A stretch of 64,000 nucleotides of DNA from Thermodesulfobacteriota bacterium. Its GTDB lineage: Bacteria; Desulfobacterota; GWC2-55-46. The stretch is from contig CP129479.1 in assembly GCA_030583865.1 (NCBI GenBank), forward strand, positions 2,132,819 to 2,196,818, read 5' to 3'. Of this stretch, positions 51,264 through 60,578 are shown one piece after another (positions within the stretch are counted from its first letter, which is position 1; every line of letters begins with the position of its first letter). The notes beneath the pieces are model-generated. The model saw only the letters and a list, made by a program, of their open reading frames with translations. It made no database searches and was not told where the DNA came from. Position numbers and translations under genes: made by a program.

Positions 51264-53741
51264 CTATGCCGCCGGAAGCCTTATGGAAACGGTAGTGCCT
51301 TTCCCTGGCTCGGATTCAAAGTCCATGCTACCTCTGTGCTCCCTTATTATCGAATAGGATATGGAAAGGCCGAGCCCAGTGCCTCCGGCATCACCCCTCG
51401 TCGTAAAAAAGGGCTCGGTTATCCTCTCCAGCACCTCCCTGGACATTCCCGCGCCCTCGTCACGGACCTCGATAACCACCTCGCCCTTTTCCTTGTCATG
51501 GAAAGACCTTACATGGACGCCCCTCGACCTGTCCGGGAGCGCGTGGAGGGCGTTGATTACAAGATTTATGAGCACCTGCTCTATTTTCTGGGAGCTGCCC
51601 CGGACGGCAGGGAGGCCCTCGGCGGTCGAGACCTCGAATTTGTCCGTGTGCTTCATTATCTGGCTGCTGAGGATCGACACCGCCGCCAGCACCGCCCTGT
51701 TCACGTCGAGTTTCCCATCGAAGCAGGCCTTGTCCGGCCTCGAGAAGTCCTTCAAGCTATCCACTATCCCCTTTATCCTCCTCGACCCGTCGGTTATCCC
51801 CGAAAGGAGCTCGGGTATGACCTCGGACATCTCCGAGTAAGGGAGCCCCCCGAGCGAGAAGTCGCCGTGCTCGCGGTAATACCCGTCGAGTATCCTTACA
51901 GAGTCCTTCCACGCGTCCGCGAGAAGGGACGAGTTGAAGAGTATGAAATTATTGGGGTTGTTTATCTCGTGGGCGACCCCGGACGCGAGCGTCCCTATAG
52001 AGGTCATCTTGTTCGCGTGTATGAGCTTGGCCTGCATGAGGCGGGCCTCCTCCTCCATCCTTATGAAGTCGGTCAGGTCCTGGACCGTGCAGAGGACCAT
52101 CTTCCCGTCCCTGCCCTTGAGCTTTATGACCTGGCCCCTTGCCGAGAAGGTCACCCTGGTGCCGTCCTTCCGCACGCTCTCCGACCTGTCTATGACGAAC
52201 CCGGCCTCCCTGGCCGAAAGTCTATTTACCGACTCCGAAAGGACATGGAGGAACGGCGGCGGGTCGGATGAGGCGAGCTCCTCCCTCGAATATCCGAAGA
52301 GCATTATGGCCGCCGGGTTCGCGTCGGTTATCCTGCAGCTCCCGTCTTCTATGAGTATCTGCGCGTTCTGGTTCTGCTCGAATATCTGCCTGAACCGCTC
52401 CTCGCTTTCCCTGAGGGCGTCCTCGGCGTTTTTTCTCGCGGTTATGTCCCTTTTTATGCCGAGGGCGAGTTCCCTTTCGCCGACCTTGAAAGGCGTTATG
52501 GCCATGTCCACCCAAAGGACCGAGCCGTCCTTCCTCCGTAGCGGCACCTCCTGCACGAAACCGCCCTTTTTCCAGAGGTCCCTGTGCAGCTTGAGCCTGT
52601 CGAGCCTCCCGGGGATGGCGAGCAGGGTCACGTCGGACGAGAGTATCTCCTCGCGCGAATAGCCGGCCATAAGGCAGCCCGCGAGGTTTACGTCGAGGTA
52701 GCGCCCCTCCATGTCGATGACGAACATGCCGTCCATCGCGGATTCGAAGATGGTCCTCAGGCGCTCCTCGCTCTCCCTGAGGGCCTCTACCGCCTTCCTG
52801 CGCTCCGCGGCCTCCTCTATCGATTGGAGTGCAAACCCCACGTCCGCGGCAAGGCTCTGAAGAAGGTCCACCATTTTCTCGAAAAAGACAGAGGGGTTTT
52901 CAGAGTAGACGGTAAGGGCTCCGAAAACCGACCCCCTTACCACGAGAGGGAAAGAAGCGCACGCCCTGTAACCCCGGCTCGCGGCCTCGCCCGCCAGTGG
53001 GTTCAGGCTTTCGTCGCCTCCGATATCGAGGCACACGGAATAGGAGCCGGTGTCGATTGCCCTGTCCACGGTGCCGGGCCCGGGCGGGATACCGTCGCGC
53101 CTCCTCCGGGCTATCCGAAGGAAATCATTGTCGCAGCCTGAGGCTGCAAGCGGTACGACCTCGCCGGTCGAAACTCCCGATTTCCCTATCCAAGCCGCCC
53201 TGAACCCGGCCTTTTCAACGAGTATGCGGCAGGTCTCGGAAAGGACGCTCCGCCCGGAGGACTCCCTTACGAGCATCTTGTCGACCTCGGTCAGGGTCTC
53301 AAGGAGCCGGTTAAGGGCCCGGAGCTCCTCTTCAGCCTTCCTGTGCGCCCTTTTCGTGGCATAGTCGCGAAGCTCGCGCTCAATTGCCGGGAGGAGCCTG
53401 AAGAGCCTGTCCTTCAATATGTAGTCGTCAGCCCCGGCCTTCATGGTGGTGACCGCCAGGTCCTCGCCCATGAGGCCCGACACGACTATGACCGGCACCT
53501 CGAGGCCGCGCTCCCTTACGGCCTTCACCACCTCGAGGCCGCAGAGCCTCGGCATTATGTAATCCGAGATGACAATGTCCCACGGGCCTTTTTCAAGGGC
53601 GTCCTGCAGGTCCCTTTCATCGTCCACCCTTAAAAAGGACATCTCGTAGCCGCCGCGCCGGAGTTCGCGCATGAGGAATATGAGATCGTCTTCCGAGTCT
53701 TCGGCGATAAGGACCTTTAGAGGGATGGCTTCAGGGTGCAT
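51264..53741 (-). CDS. Hybrid sensor histidine kinase (receiver-GAF-PAS-PAS-kinase)
   Basis: This 825-residue cytosolic protein has an N-terminal receiver (LIAEDSEDDL, acceptor in IVISDYIMPRL), a GAF-like region (about 160-310), two PAS domains with PAC (about 325-450 and 455-580) and a HisKA domain with the phospho-His in ASGVAHEINNPNNF. The HATPase has LINLVINALHA, VRDEGAGM and GGTGLGLSIS motifs. It has no membrane segment, so it senses internal cues. The N-terminal receiver may allow input from another kinase. Confidence 0.9.
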   Translation of the reverse strand: MHPEAIPLKVLIAEDSEDDLIFLMRELRRGGYEMSFLRVDDERDLQDALEKGPWDIVISDYIMPRLCGLEVVKAVRERGLEVPVIVVSGLMGEDLAVTTMKAGADDYILKDRLFRLLPAIERELRDYATKRAHRKAEEELRALNRLLETLTEVDKMLVRESSGRSVLSETCRILVEKAGFRAAWIGKSGVSTGEVVPLAASGCDNDFLRIARRRRDGIPPGPGTVDRAIDTGSYSVCLDIGGDESLNPLAGEAASRGYRACASFPLVVRGSVFGALTVYSENPSVFFEKMVDLLQSLAADVGFALQSIEEAAERRKAVEALRESEERLRTIFESAMDGMFVIDMEGRYLDVNLAGCLMAGYSREEILSSDVTLLAIPGRLDRLKLHRDLWKKGGFVQEVPLRRKDGSVLWVDMAITPFKVGERELALGIKRDITARKNAEDALRESEERFRQIFEQNQNAQILIEDGSCRITDANPAAIMLFGYSREELASSDPPPFLHVLSESVNRLSAREAGFVIDRSESVRKDGTRVTFSARGQVIKLKGRDGKMVLCTVQDLTDFIRMEEEARLMQAKLIHANKMTSIGTLASGVAHEINNPNNFILFNSSLLADAWKDSVRILDGYYREHGDFSLGGLPYSEMSEVIPELLSGITDGSRRIKGIVDSLKDFSRPDKACFDGKLDVNRAVLAAVSILSSQIMKHTDKFEVSTAEGLPAVRGSSQKIEQVLINLVINALHALPDRSRGVHVRSFHDKEKGEVVIEVRDEGAGMSREVLERITEPFFTTRGDAGGTGLGLSISYSIIREHRGSMDFESEPGKGTTVSIRLPAA

Positions 53742-53797
53742 TCGCTCTCAGGGTGCCTCCCGGTTTAAAAATTGTAACAATTGTAACCCACTTACGG

Positions 53798-56404
53798 TTA
53801 AAGAGTAAAATAAAAAGTTGCGCCCTTTTCCCTTTCTCCTTCGGCCCGGATACTGCCCCCGTGTCGCTGTATTATCCTCTGGACCGTTGCAAGGCCGATG
53901 CCGGTGCCCGGAAATTCGTCCTCGCCGTGGAGCCTCTGGAATGGGTTAAAGAGCCTTTCCGCGTACTTCATCTCGAAACCTGCGCCGTTGTCTCTCACGA
54001 AAAAGACCGTCTTCCCGTCCTCCATCCCGGATGAGCCGAACTCGATCCTGGCCGCGTCTTTCTTGGAGGTGAACTTCCAGGCGTTCCCCAGGAGGTTCTC
54101 CATCACGGTTTTTAGAAGCCCCGGGTCGCCGTCCGCGGCAAGGTTCTCATGGATGATAAACTCGGCATTTCGCTCGGGCTGGGCCCTCCTGAGGTCCGAG
54201 GCGATGGCCCTCGCGATGCCGCTCAAGTACACCCGCTCTAGCGTCATCTCCGCCCTCATGACGCGCGAGAGCTTCAAGAGCGCGTCTATGAGCTCGCCCA
54301 TGCGCCTGCTCGCGGCAACGAGCCTTTCAAGGTATTCCCTTCCCGAGGGGCCGAGCGCCTCGGGGCTGTCCTTCATGAGTATCCGGGCGAACCCGTCTAT
54401 CGTCCTCAACGGGGTCTTCAGGTCGTGCGCGACGCTGTAGCTGAAGGCCTCGAGCTCGCGGTTCGCCGCCTCGAGCTCCGCCGTCCTCTCGGCCACGCGC
54501 TCCTCGAGCTCGGCATTGAGTTTCCGTATTTCGTCCTCGGCCTTCTTCCGCTCGGTTATGTCCAGGACCGTGCCGGTCATTCTGAGGGGTTTGCCGTCAT
54601 CATAGACGACTTCTCCTTCCTCATGCACTGTCTTCCCGGTCCCGTCATGGAGCACTATCATGTGGTCGATGGAGTAGGGCTTTTTATCATAGAGCGCCTC
54701 GTTGACCGCAGTAATTACCTTATCCCTGTCGTCCGGGTGCACGTAGTTGAGGAAAGCATCGTAAGTCGCCCCGAATTCCCTGGGAGCGACCCCGAATATC
54801 CTGTATATCTCGTCCGACCAGTGAAGCTCGTTCGTACCTATGTCCCAGTCCCAGTTCCCGAGACTCGCTATCCTCTGCGCGTTGGCGAGCCTCGATTCGC
54901 TCTTTCTCAAGGCGTCCTCGGCCGCCTTCCTTTCGGTTACGTCCCTGTCAATGCCACGGTAGCCCCGGAAGACCCCGTTAGAATCGAAGATTGGGGAGGC
55001 GTTTGTCTCAAGCACGACGATGGAGCCGTCTTTTTTCAGGTTCGTGTTCTCGTAGGCGTTGAACGGCTCTCTTCTTTCGACCGCCTGCGCGACGTCTTTC
55101 TCGACCCTTTCGGCCTCTTCCGGCGGCATGAGCATAAAGGGCGTCCTTCCGACGAGCTCTTCGGGCTCGTATCCGAGGAGGCTCCTGACCTTCGGGCTTA
55201 CGTAGGTATATACGAGGTTCTCGTCCACTTCCCAGACCCAGTCGTTTATGGCCTCGATGAGGCCCCTGAACCTCTCTTCGCTCTCCTTCAGGGCGCGGCT
55301 CCTTTCCTGCACGTCGGCAACCATCCTGTTGAAATGGCCCGCAAGGATACCTATCTCGTCCCCGCTCCTTACCGGCACTCGGGCGGCATAGTTCCCGGCG
55401 GCTATCTCCTTCGAGGCTGAGGCAATGGTCTTGAGCTGCCTGGCCATCCTGAGGAAATAAAGAGCGAATCCGGAGACGAGGACCAGCACCGCTACCCCGG
55501 TCAGCGCACCGTAATTAACCAGGCGACTGATCGGCACGAAGGCCTCTTTTTTGTCCACCTCCGTCAAGAGGACCCAGCCGAAATCCGGCATGCAGATGGA
55601 CGTCCCGAATACGGCCTCGCCCCTGTAGTCTTCGTAGACGCCCATGTGTTCCCTTCCTTCATTCAGGCAGGCCCTCACCGCCTCGGTGTCCACGGTGGTC
55701 CTGAAGACGGTGCCCTCGATGAGCCACGAAGGGGTTATCATGAGCCTGTCCATATTCACGAGGTATATATCCAGTGTCCTGTAGCCCTCCAGCGCGTAGC
55801 GGGTGATGCCGATGTCACGCCCCCTTTCGCGTGCCAGTATATCCCCAAGCCGCTCCTTGGGGACAAAGGCCGCGAGCACGCCTATGAAATCTCCATTCTC
55901 CCTGCTCCGGAGCGGTACCGAGACGACAAGATCAGGAACACCGGTAGGCCTGACCGTGATCGAAGGAACCTCGCTCCCCTTCAGGAAAAAATCCTGGCCT
56001 GAGCGGTCCTCCCCGATAACGGCCTGGTCCGTAGAGGAGACGACCTTTCCGTCCATGCGCATCACCGAAAGCCTGTATGCGTCCTCAAGGACCGGGAGCT
56101 TATGCTCGGTTAGATAAGCGCTAAGTGCAGGGTCCTCGGAAAGGCCGTCCCTGACCGCCCTCTCCGGGTTGTCCCTTATCATCCCGTCGGTCGAGAAATC
56201 CACGACACGCTCCTTAAGCGATTCAAGGAAGAAGAGGAGTTCCGCTGACCTGGCTTCCGCGGTAGCCCTTAAGTTCTCATTCACAAGGGCGCCTGTGTTC
56301 CTGCTGATGCTCTTGAGGCTAATGAGGAACATGGCGGATATGGGAAGGAGGACTACAAGGAATGCCAACACGACTTTGTATGCGAGGGGAAAGGGCCTTT
56401 TCAT
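53798..56404 (-). CDS. Membrane sensor histidine kinase (Cache-HAMP-PAS-PAS-kinase)
   Basis: This 868-residue protein has a first membrane helix at 8-29, a periplasmic dCache-like sensor (about 30-290) and a second helix (about 295-318). A HAMP domain and two PAS/PAC domains (LIEAINDWVWEVDENLVYTYVS and NWDWDIGTNELHWSDEIYRIFG) follow. HisKA has AFSYSVAHDLKTPLR and the HATPase DNGAGFEMKYAERLFNPFQRLH. It senses a periplasmic small molecule. No cognate regulator is directly downstream. Confidence 0.9.
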   Translation of the reverse strand: MKRPFPLAYKVVLAFLVVLLPISAMFLISLKSISRNTGALVNENLRATAEARSAELLFFLESLKERVVDFSTDGMIRDNPERAVRDGLSEDPALSAYLTEHKLPVLEDAYRLSVMRMDGKVVSSTDQAVIGEDRSGQDFFLKGSEVPSITVRPTGVPDLVVSVPLRSRENGDFIGVLAAFVPKERLGDILARERGRDIGITRYALEGYRTLDIYLVNMDRLMITPSWLIEGTVFRTTVDTEAVRACLNEGREHMGVYEDYRGEAVFGTSICMPDFGWVLLTEVDKKEAFVPISRLVNYGALTGVAVLVLVSGFALYFLRMARQLKTIASASKEIAAGNYAARVPVRSGDEIGILAGHFNRMVADVQERSRALKESEERFRGLIEAINDWVWEVDENLVYTYVSPKVRSLLGYEPEELVGRTPFMLMPPEEAERVEKDVAQAVERREPFNAYENTNLKKDGSIVVLETNASPIFDSNGVFRGYRGIDRDVTERKAAEDALRKSESRLANAQRIASLGNWDWDIGTNELHWSDEIYRIFGVAPREFGATYDAFLNYVHPDDRDKVITAVNEALYDKKPYSIDHMIVLHDGTGKTVHEEGEVVYDDGKPLRMTGTVLDITERKKAEDEIRKLNAELEERVAERTAELEAANRELEAFSYSVAHDLKTPLRTIDGFARILMKDSPEALGPSGREYLERLVAASRRMGELIDALLKLSRVMRAEMTLERVYLSGIARAIASDLRRAQPERNAEFIIHENLAADGDPGLLKTVMENLLGNAWKFTSKKDAARIEFGSSGMEDGKTVFFVRDNGAGFEMKYAERLFNPFQRLHGEDEFPGTGIGLATVQRIIQRHGGSIRAEGEREKGATFYFTL

Positions 56405-56516
56405 TCTCTCTCTGCTGAAAGGCGTCCAGGATGAGATAAGGGAGCGCCTTACGCACTCCGTAATTGTTGATGTGCCGCCTTTGCTCCGAATAAAGGCTAT
56501 ACCGCTACGGTCCTGT

Positions 56517-57005
56517 CTACTGCCCGCGGAACCGGGCCCTCGACTCGGCTATGACCTTTTCCGCGGATTCCCGGCCTGCCCAGCCCTCGACACCGGTCTT
56601 TTTCTCTTCCAGGTCCTTGTAAATCTCGAAGAAGTGGCCTATCTCCTTGAGTAAATGCGGCGGTACGTCCTTAAGCTCGTTTATGTAGTTCCAGAGCGGG
56701 TCTTTTAGCGGCACGCAGAGTATCTTCTCGTCAGGCCCCTTCTCGTCCCGCATCTTGAATACGCCCACCGCCTTGGCTTCGATATGGCATCCGGGAAAGG
56801 TCGGCTCCCATACGAGCACCAGCGCGTCGAGCGCGTCGCCGTCCCCGGCGAGCGTGTCGGGTATGAAGCCGTAGTCGCTCGGGTAATGGACCGCCGAGAA
56901 GAGCATCCGGTCGAACCGGATGACCTTTGCCACAGGGTCGTACTCGTACTTGTTGCGGCACCCTTTCGGTATCTCCACGACTACAGTGACGGCCTTGTCC
57001 TTCAA
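56517..57005 (-). CDS. ppa: Inorganic pyrophosphatase (type I)
   Basis: This 162-residue soluble PPase has the EYDP segment, DYGFIPDTLAGDGDALDALVL with the three catalytic aspartates, and a C-terminal KKTGVEGWAG. It hydrolyses pyrophosphate to drive biosynthesis. It starts at TTG with a GGAGGG site four bases before. Length is slightly short but within the bacterial family. Confidence 0.92.
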   Translation of the reverse strand: MKDKAVTVVVEIPKGCRNKYEYDPVAKVIRFDRMLFSAVHYPSDYGFIPDTLAGDGDALDALVLVWEPTFPGCHIEAKAVGVFKMRDEKGPDEKILCVPLKDPLWNYINELKDVPPHLLKEIGHFFEIYKDLEEKKTGVEGWAGRESAEKVIAESRARFRGQ

Positions 57006-57159
57006 AGGCCCTCCGGCTTATGGATTGTCCGCCCCGGCCAGGCGGCCGCTTTGACCGGCCGCTTCCTAAGGGGGCGCATGGGGATTGAGAAGACTTTCAG
57101 GCGCTCGAAGGGACAGCTTTGCCTGAAACGGCGGGCTGTAGCGTCTCCGCCTTGAAAGG

Positions 57160-57188
57160 ATTTTATATCAGGGCACGGAGTGTGTCAA
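57160..57188 (-). promoter_or_regulatory. Sigma-70-like promoter for ppa
   Basis: On the minus strand, TTGACA (complement at 57183-57188) and TAAAAT are separated by 17 bases (coordinates of the -10 about +/-1). The transcript would start near 57153, leaving a leader of about 150 bases. Confidence 0.5.
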
Positions 57189-57194
57189 ACCCCT

Positions 57195-57210
57195 CTGTCC
57201 GTACGGACAG
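57195..57210. promoter_or_regulatory. Perfect 16-bp palindrome, possible operator
   Basis: CTGTCCGTACGGACAG is self-complementary without a loop and lies next to the ppa -35 box and 12 bases past the stop of the LuxR-type gene. It could be a dimeric repressor site; no regulator can be named. Confidence 0.35.
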
Positions 57211-57221
57211 GCCGGAGGCGG

Positions 57222-57857
57222 TCAGGCGCTCCCCTCGGCCTGGCGCTCGTTCCGGTTCCTCAGGGCGAACGTTATGAGCTGGGGCCTGTTCTGGATATCG
57301 AGCTTGTGGAATATGCGCTGGAGGTGTGTTTTGACGGTCGGCTCGCTTATGCAGAGCCTCAAGGCAATCTCCTTGTTCCTGAACCCCTGGCCCACGAGGC
57401 TAACGACCTCCCATTCCCGTTCGGAAAGAGACGGCCTTGCAGCCTTCTTGAGGGCGTGGAGCCCGGTCAGTATGTTTTTCACTTCTATCTTGTCCAGCCA
57501 TATCTCGCCGCAGGCGACGGCCCTTATGGCCTTCTTGAGAAGAAGCGGGGTCGAGCCTGCGGACAGGACCCCCTTGAGCCCCTTTGTGAGCACCGCCGAG
57601 ACTATGTTCTCTTCGCCGCATCTGGTGTCGAGGAGTATGAACCTGCCCGAGGCGGGGCCGTCGTCCCCGAACCCGTTGAAAAGGGTGGTGAAATCCACCA
57701 GTACGCAGTCTGGTCTCAGGGATTCCATGGCCTCCCTGGGGCTTGCGCCAGGCTCTACCGTCCCGGCGACCTGTATATCCCCGGTCCCTTCCAGTAGCTT
57801 CCTTATGCCTTCAGAGAAGAGCCGGTTGCTGAAGGCGATGAGGACTTTTATCGTCAT
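57222..57857 (-). CDS. LuxR-type regulator with atypical receiver domain
   Basis: From an ATG with GGAGG upstream, the protein has 211 residues. The N-terminal receiver-like domain keeps an Asp in VLVDFTT but the acidic pair reads IAFSNR and the Lys position is lost (VLSAGS), so classical phosphorylation is doubtful. The C-terminal LuxR-type helix-turn-helix is intact (LSEREWEVVSLVGQGFRNKEIALRLCISEPTVKTHLQRIF). DNA binding is likely; control may come from ligand or partner binding. Confidence 0.8.
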   Translation of the reverse strand: MTIKVLIAFSNRLFSEGIRKLLEGTGDIQVAGTVEPGASPREAMESLRPDCVLVDFTTLFNGFGDDGPASGRFILLDTRCGEENIVSAVLTKGLKGVLSAGSTPLLLKKAIRAVACGEIWLDKIEVKNILTGLHALKKAARPSLSEREWEVVSLVGQGFRNKEIALRLCISEPTVKTHLQRIFHKLDIQNRPQLITFALRNRNERQAEGSA

Positions 57858-57937
57858 ACCGCCTCCTTCCATTTTGTGCCGCAGCAGGATTTCATTTGGA
57901 ACGCCCAAGACCCGCTCCCCGGGCCGGACCTTTCATT

Positions 57938-58080
57938 GGCAACCTCTAAAAATTAGAGATTTTTCCCGCTTTTCCCGGAAGGCCGGGAATAAAATGCGGA
58001 GCATATATGACAATATGTGAGCATTTTTATTCCCGGACTGACGCAGAGTCCGGGGAAAAGATCAATTTTTAGAGGTTGCC
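57938..58080 (+). repeat. Repeat C1, copy f (intact)
   Basis: The 143-base element has perfect 17-base terminal inverted repeats GGCAACCTCTAAAAATT and AATTTTTAGAGGTTGCC. The bases immediately outside are CATT on both sides, consistent with a 4-base target duplication. The right end lies five bases before the sigma factor gene's stop codon. Confidence 0.88.
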
Positions 58081-58085
58081 CATTA

Positions 58086-59210
58086 TCAGACCGAATCGAA
58101 CGAAAGTATGTCCGACTGGCGTATTATCTTCTTGAGCTTGTCAAGTGCCTTTACTTCTATCTGGCGCACGCGCTCCCTGGTCACGCCGAACGACTTTCCT
58201 ATGGCTTCGAGCGTCTGGGGCTCGTCCTCCTCCAGGCCGAACCTGAGCTTGAGTATCGTCCTCTCGTTCTCGTCAAGCATCCCGAGCCAGGAGTTTATCC
58301 TGTCGACCCTCCGGGAATCGTCGATGACCTCCATCGGGGTCGGGAACCTGTCGTCCTCCAGCCTGTCGAGGAGCGACTGGTCGGTGTCGTCCGGGAAGCT
58401 CGCCTCGAGAGAATAGCTTTTCTTGCTGATGGTGTTGAGCTTCTTTACGTACCTCCCGGAGAGCCCCGTCTTTTCCGAGAGCTCGACCAGGCTCGGCTCC
58501 CTTTTAAGCGACCTCGTAAGCTCCCTGTTGGCCCGGGTGAGCTTGGATATGTCCGCCGTCACGTGTATAGGGAGCCGCACTATCGAGGACTGGTTGGCTA
58601 TGGCGCGCTCTATCGCCTGCTTTATCCAGTAGGTTGCGTAGGTGGAGAACTTGCACCCTTTCGTGGCCTTGAACCGCTCGACGGATTTTATGAGGCCGAT
58701 ATTCCCTTCCTCTATGAGGTCCTGGAGCGGAAGACCGCGGTTGAGGTACCTTTTCGCTATGTTGACCACGAGCCGGAGGTTCGCCTCTATCATCTTCCTC
58801 CTGGCCTGGGTATCGCCTTTCGCGATCCTCCTGGCGAGCGTCTTCTCCTCGTCCGACGTAAGGAGCGCGAACTTCTTTATGCCGCTGAAATATACCTTCA
58901 CCGAATCGGTAGCGGTAGTTTCCTTTTCCCTGTCCTCTTTCCTGCCGCGCCTTTTCCCGGCCGGCTTGGCGGCCGCTTCGGGCCCGAGGGCCGATTCGTC
59001 TTTCATGTAGTCGCGTCCGGGCCTGTCCTCGTGGCCGGGGACGGCCTTTCCGGCATCCTCCGCTTTATTCCTGCGGTAGGGGAGGGGCCACTTCTGCTGG
59101 GTCCGCGACGGCGCCCCTTCCGAGAGTTTTTTCATGGGCACGAACGGCTTCTCCTCGCCGTTTCCGCCGAAGCCCACGTATTTCTTGTCCTTGCCTTTGC
59201 CTTTGAGCAT
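58086..59210 (-). CDS. RpoD/RpoS-family RNA polymerase sigma factor (group 2)
   Basis: The 374-residue protein has a charged ~110-residue N-terminus without region 1.1. Region 1.2 ([16 protein letters not shown]), region 2 ([40 protein letters not shown] and [17 protein letters not shown]), region 3 and region 4 ([31 protein letters not shown]) follow. The order and sequence fit RpoS-like group 2 sigma factors, but the primary sigma cannot be excluded by eye. It lies 24 bases after the receiver-PilZ gene, so both are likely one operon. Confidence 0.88.
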   Translation of the reverse strand: MLKGKGKDKKYVGFGGNGEEKPFVPMKKLSEGAPSRTQQKWPLPYRRNKAEDAGKAVPGHEDRPGRDYMKDESALGPEAAAKPAGKRRGRKEDREKETTATDSVKVYFSGIKKFALLTSDEEKTLARRIAKGDTQARRKMIEANLRLVVNIAKRYLNRGLPLQDLIEEGNIGLIKSVERFKATKGCKFSTYATYWIKQAIERAIANQSSIVRLPIHVTADISKLTRANRELTRSLKREPSLVELSEKTGLSGRYVKKLNTISKKSYSLEASFPDDTDQSLLDRLEDDRFPTPMEVIDDSRRVDRINSWLGMLDENERTILKLRFGLEEDEPQTLEAIGKSFGVTRERVRQIEVKALDKLKKIIRQSDILSFDSV

Positions 59211-59234
59211 TTGCTCCTCCTTAGGCGCTGATTT

Positions 59235-59999
59235 TCAAAGATGTTTTTGAGGAAGGGCGTTTCCAGGACGGAATTCCCGGGCCTCTGGCCCCGCCTGCCT
59301 GGCCGCCGCGTTTACGAGTGAAGATACCGGCACCGGCTCGTCCAGCCTGAGCCCCGAGAGAATGGAGCCGCCTGCCTGTGCCGACCACGCCACTACCGCC
59401 TTTCTCCCGGTCTCGAACCCCCGGCCTATGCCGAGGCTAAGGCCGATAACAGCGCCTGTCTCAAGAAGGTCGCCGCCCGGATACTCCACCTTCACGCCGT
59501 GCGGTGAGATGTCGACAGTCCGGGCCGCGAGCTCCGCGCCGCACGCCGTGATACGACAGTCCAGGGCGGTATCGATCCTCCCCTCGGCCCTCTTGCCTCC
59601 GCCGCTCCCCGGCGCCCCCATGAGCGACTTCTCCATGAGCTTTTCCACCCTTTCGAGGAACTCTGATATCCGGAAAGGCTTGGGGAGGCAGGAGAGCCCG
59701 GCATCCGCGACGCGGCCGAACGCCCAATCGGGGTTGCCGGTCACGAAAAGGAACTTCTCCCGGAGCCCGGGGCTATTCTCCAGGGCGGCCCTGTAGAACT
59801 CCATGCCGCCGAGCCCGGGCATGTTCATGTCGGAGACGACCAGGTCGTATCGGAAACCCGAATTCCGGAGCCTCTCAAGGCCCTCGAGCCCGTGCCTTGC
59901 GGTATCCACCTGGTACCCGGCAACGCGCAGCACCTCCGAGCAGAGGTCCCGTATGTTCTCGTCGTCGTCGACGACGAGTATCTTCCTCGAGTCGAGCAT
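59235..59999 (-). CDS. Response regulator with PilZ domain
   Basis: From the ATG at 59999 the protein has 254 residues; an alternative GTG 11 codons upstream is also possible. A complete receiver domain (VVDDDENI, VVSDMNMPG, LPKPF) is followed by a PilZ-type domain (about 135-230) beginning with an Arg-poor AEGRIDTALDC segment and TVDISPHGVKVEYPGG, whose DxSxxG motif is partly conserved. It links phosphorylation to possible cyclic di-GMP binding. It directly precedes the sigma factor gene. Confidence 0.85.
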   Translation of the reverse strand: MLDSRKILVVDDDENIRDLCSEVLRVAGYQVDTARHGLEGLERLRNSGFRYDLVVSDMNMPGLGGMEFYRAALENSPGLREKFLFVTGNPDWAFGRVADAGLSCLPKPFRISEFLERVEKLMEKSLMGAPGSGGGKRAEGRIDTALDCRITACGAELAARTVDISPHGVKVEYPGGDLLETGAVIGLSLGIGRGFETGRKAVVAWSAQAGGSILSGLRLDEPVPVSSLVNAAARQAGPEAREFRPGNALPQKHL

Positions 60000-60177
60000 G
60001 CCTGTATCCACGAGCTGAGTTTTCCCGCTCACCCGGGAGCGCCGGGCTTCGTTTTCATGACCTGCGAATCAGAAAGCGTTCTGTCTGGGAGGTCCGGCCT
60101 TCAGAGGTATCCTAAGGGAATCCTGAAAGGGCACTCACATATGCGCTTGGCCGCTTGTCTCAGTGAAGGGGATGTTT

Positions 60178-60193
60178 TGCAGAAAGCATGCCA
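60178..60193 (-). promoter_or_regulatory. Sigma-54-like promoter upstream of the receiver-PilZ/sigma operon
   Basis: Minus-strand TGGCATG-N4-CTGCA keeps the invariant GG and GC pairs at the right spacing of the -24/-12 consensus, with two mismatches elsewhere. It would start transcription near 60167, about 170 bases before the receiver-PilZ ATG. The gene just upstream (60579-61997) encodes an NtrC-type sigma-54 activator. Confidence 0.4.
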
Positions 60194-60578
60194 CGGGGCC
60201 GGCATCGGATTTCGCAGACAATATGGGCGCCCTGGGCCTTTCCGCATGCGGGATGGGATGCGACGGTTGTTCAAAGGTTTTGTGCCTGGCAAGCGAAATG
60301 GACTGTCGGGGCAAGGGTTTCATGCGGGTGCAAAAAAAATCGCAGGAGCAAAAATTGTCTCAGGGGTGTTTCAGGCCAGGCCTTGGGACGGTTCGGGGAG
60401 GAAATGAGATTAATTACGCCATGCCGGAATGACAGATGGCTCGGGGGTGGACGGAATGCTTAAAGGATCAAGGAAGAGTCGGCAATTCGCAAACGCTGTT
60501 AACACCTGGAAACAGATGTCTCCGCTTCGCTCAAAATGACAATATTCAATCCTTGCAAAGGGAAGATCCTGATTATCC
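60194..60578. other. Non-coding region between receiver-PilZ and NtrC-type genes
   Basis: No gene is supported on either strand. It contains a TGTTAACA palindrome near 60500 and a stretch (CTCCGCTTCGCTCAAAATGACA) of the kind often scattered as degenerate intergenic repeat. It may also hold activator-binding sites for the sigma-54-like promoter. Confidence 0.35.
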
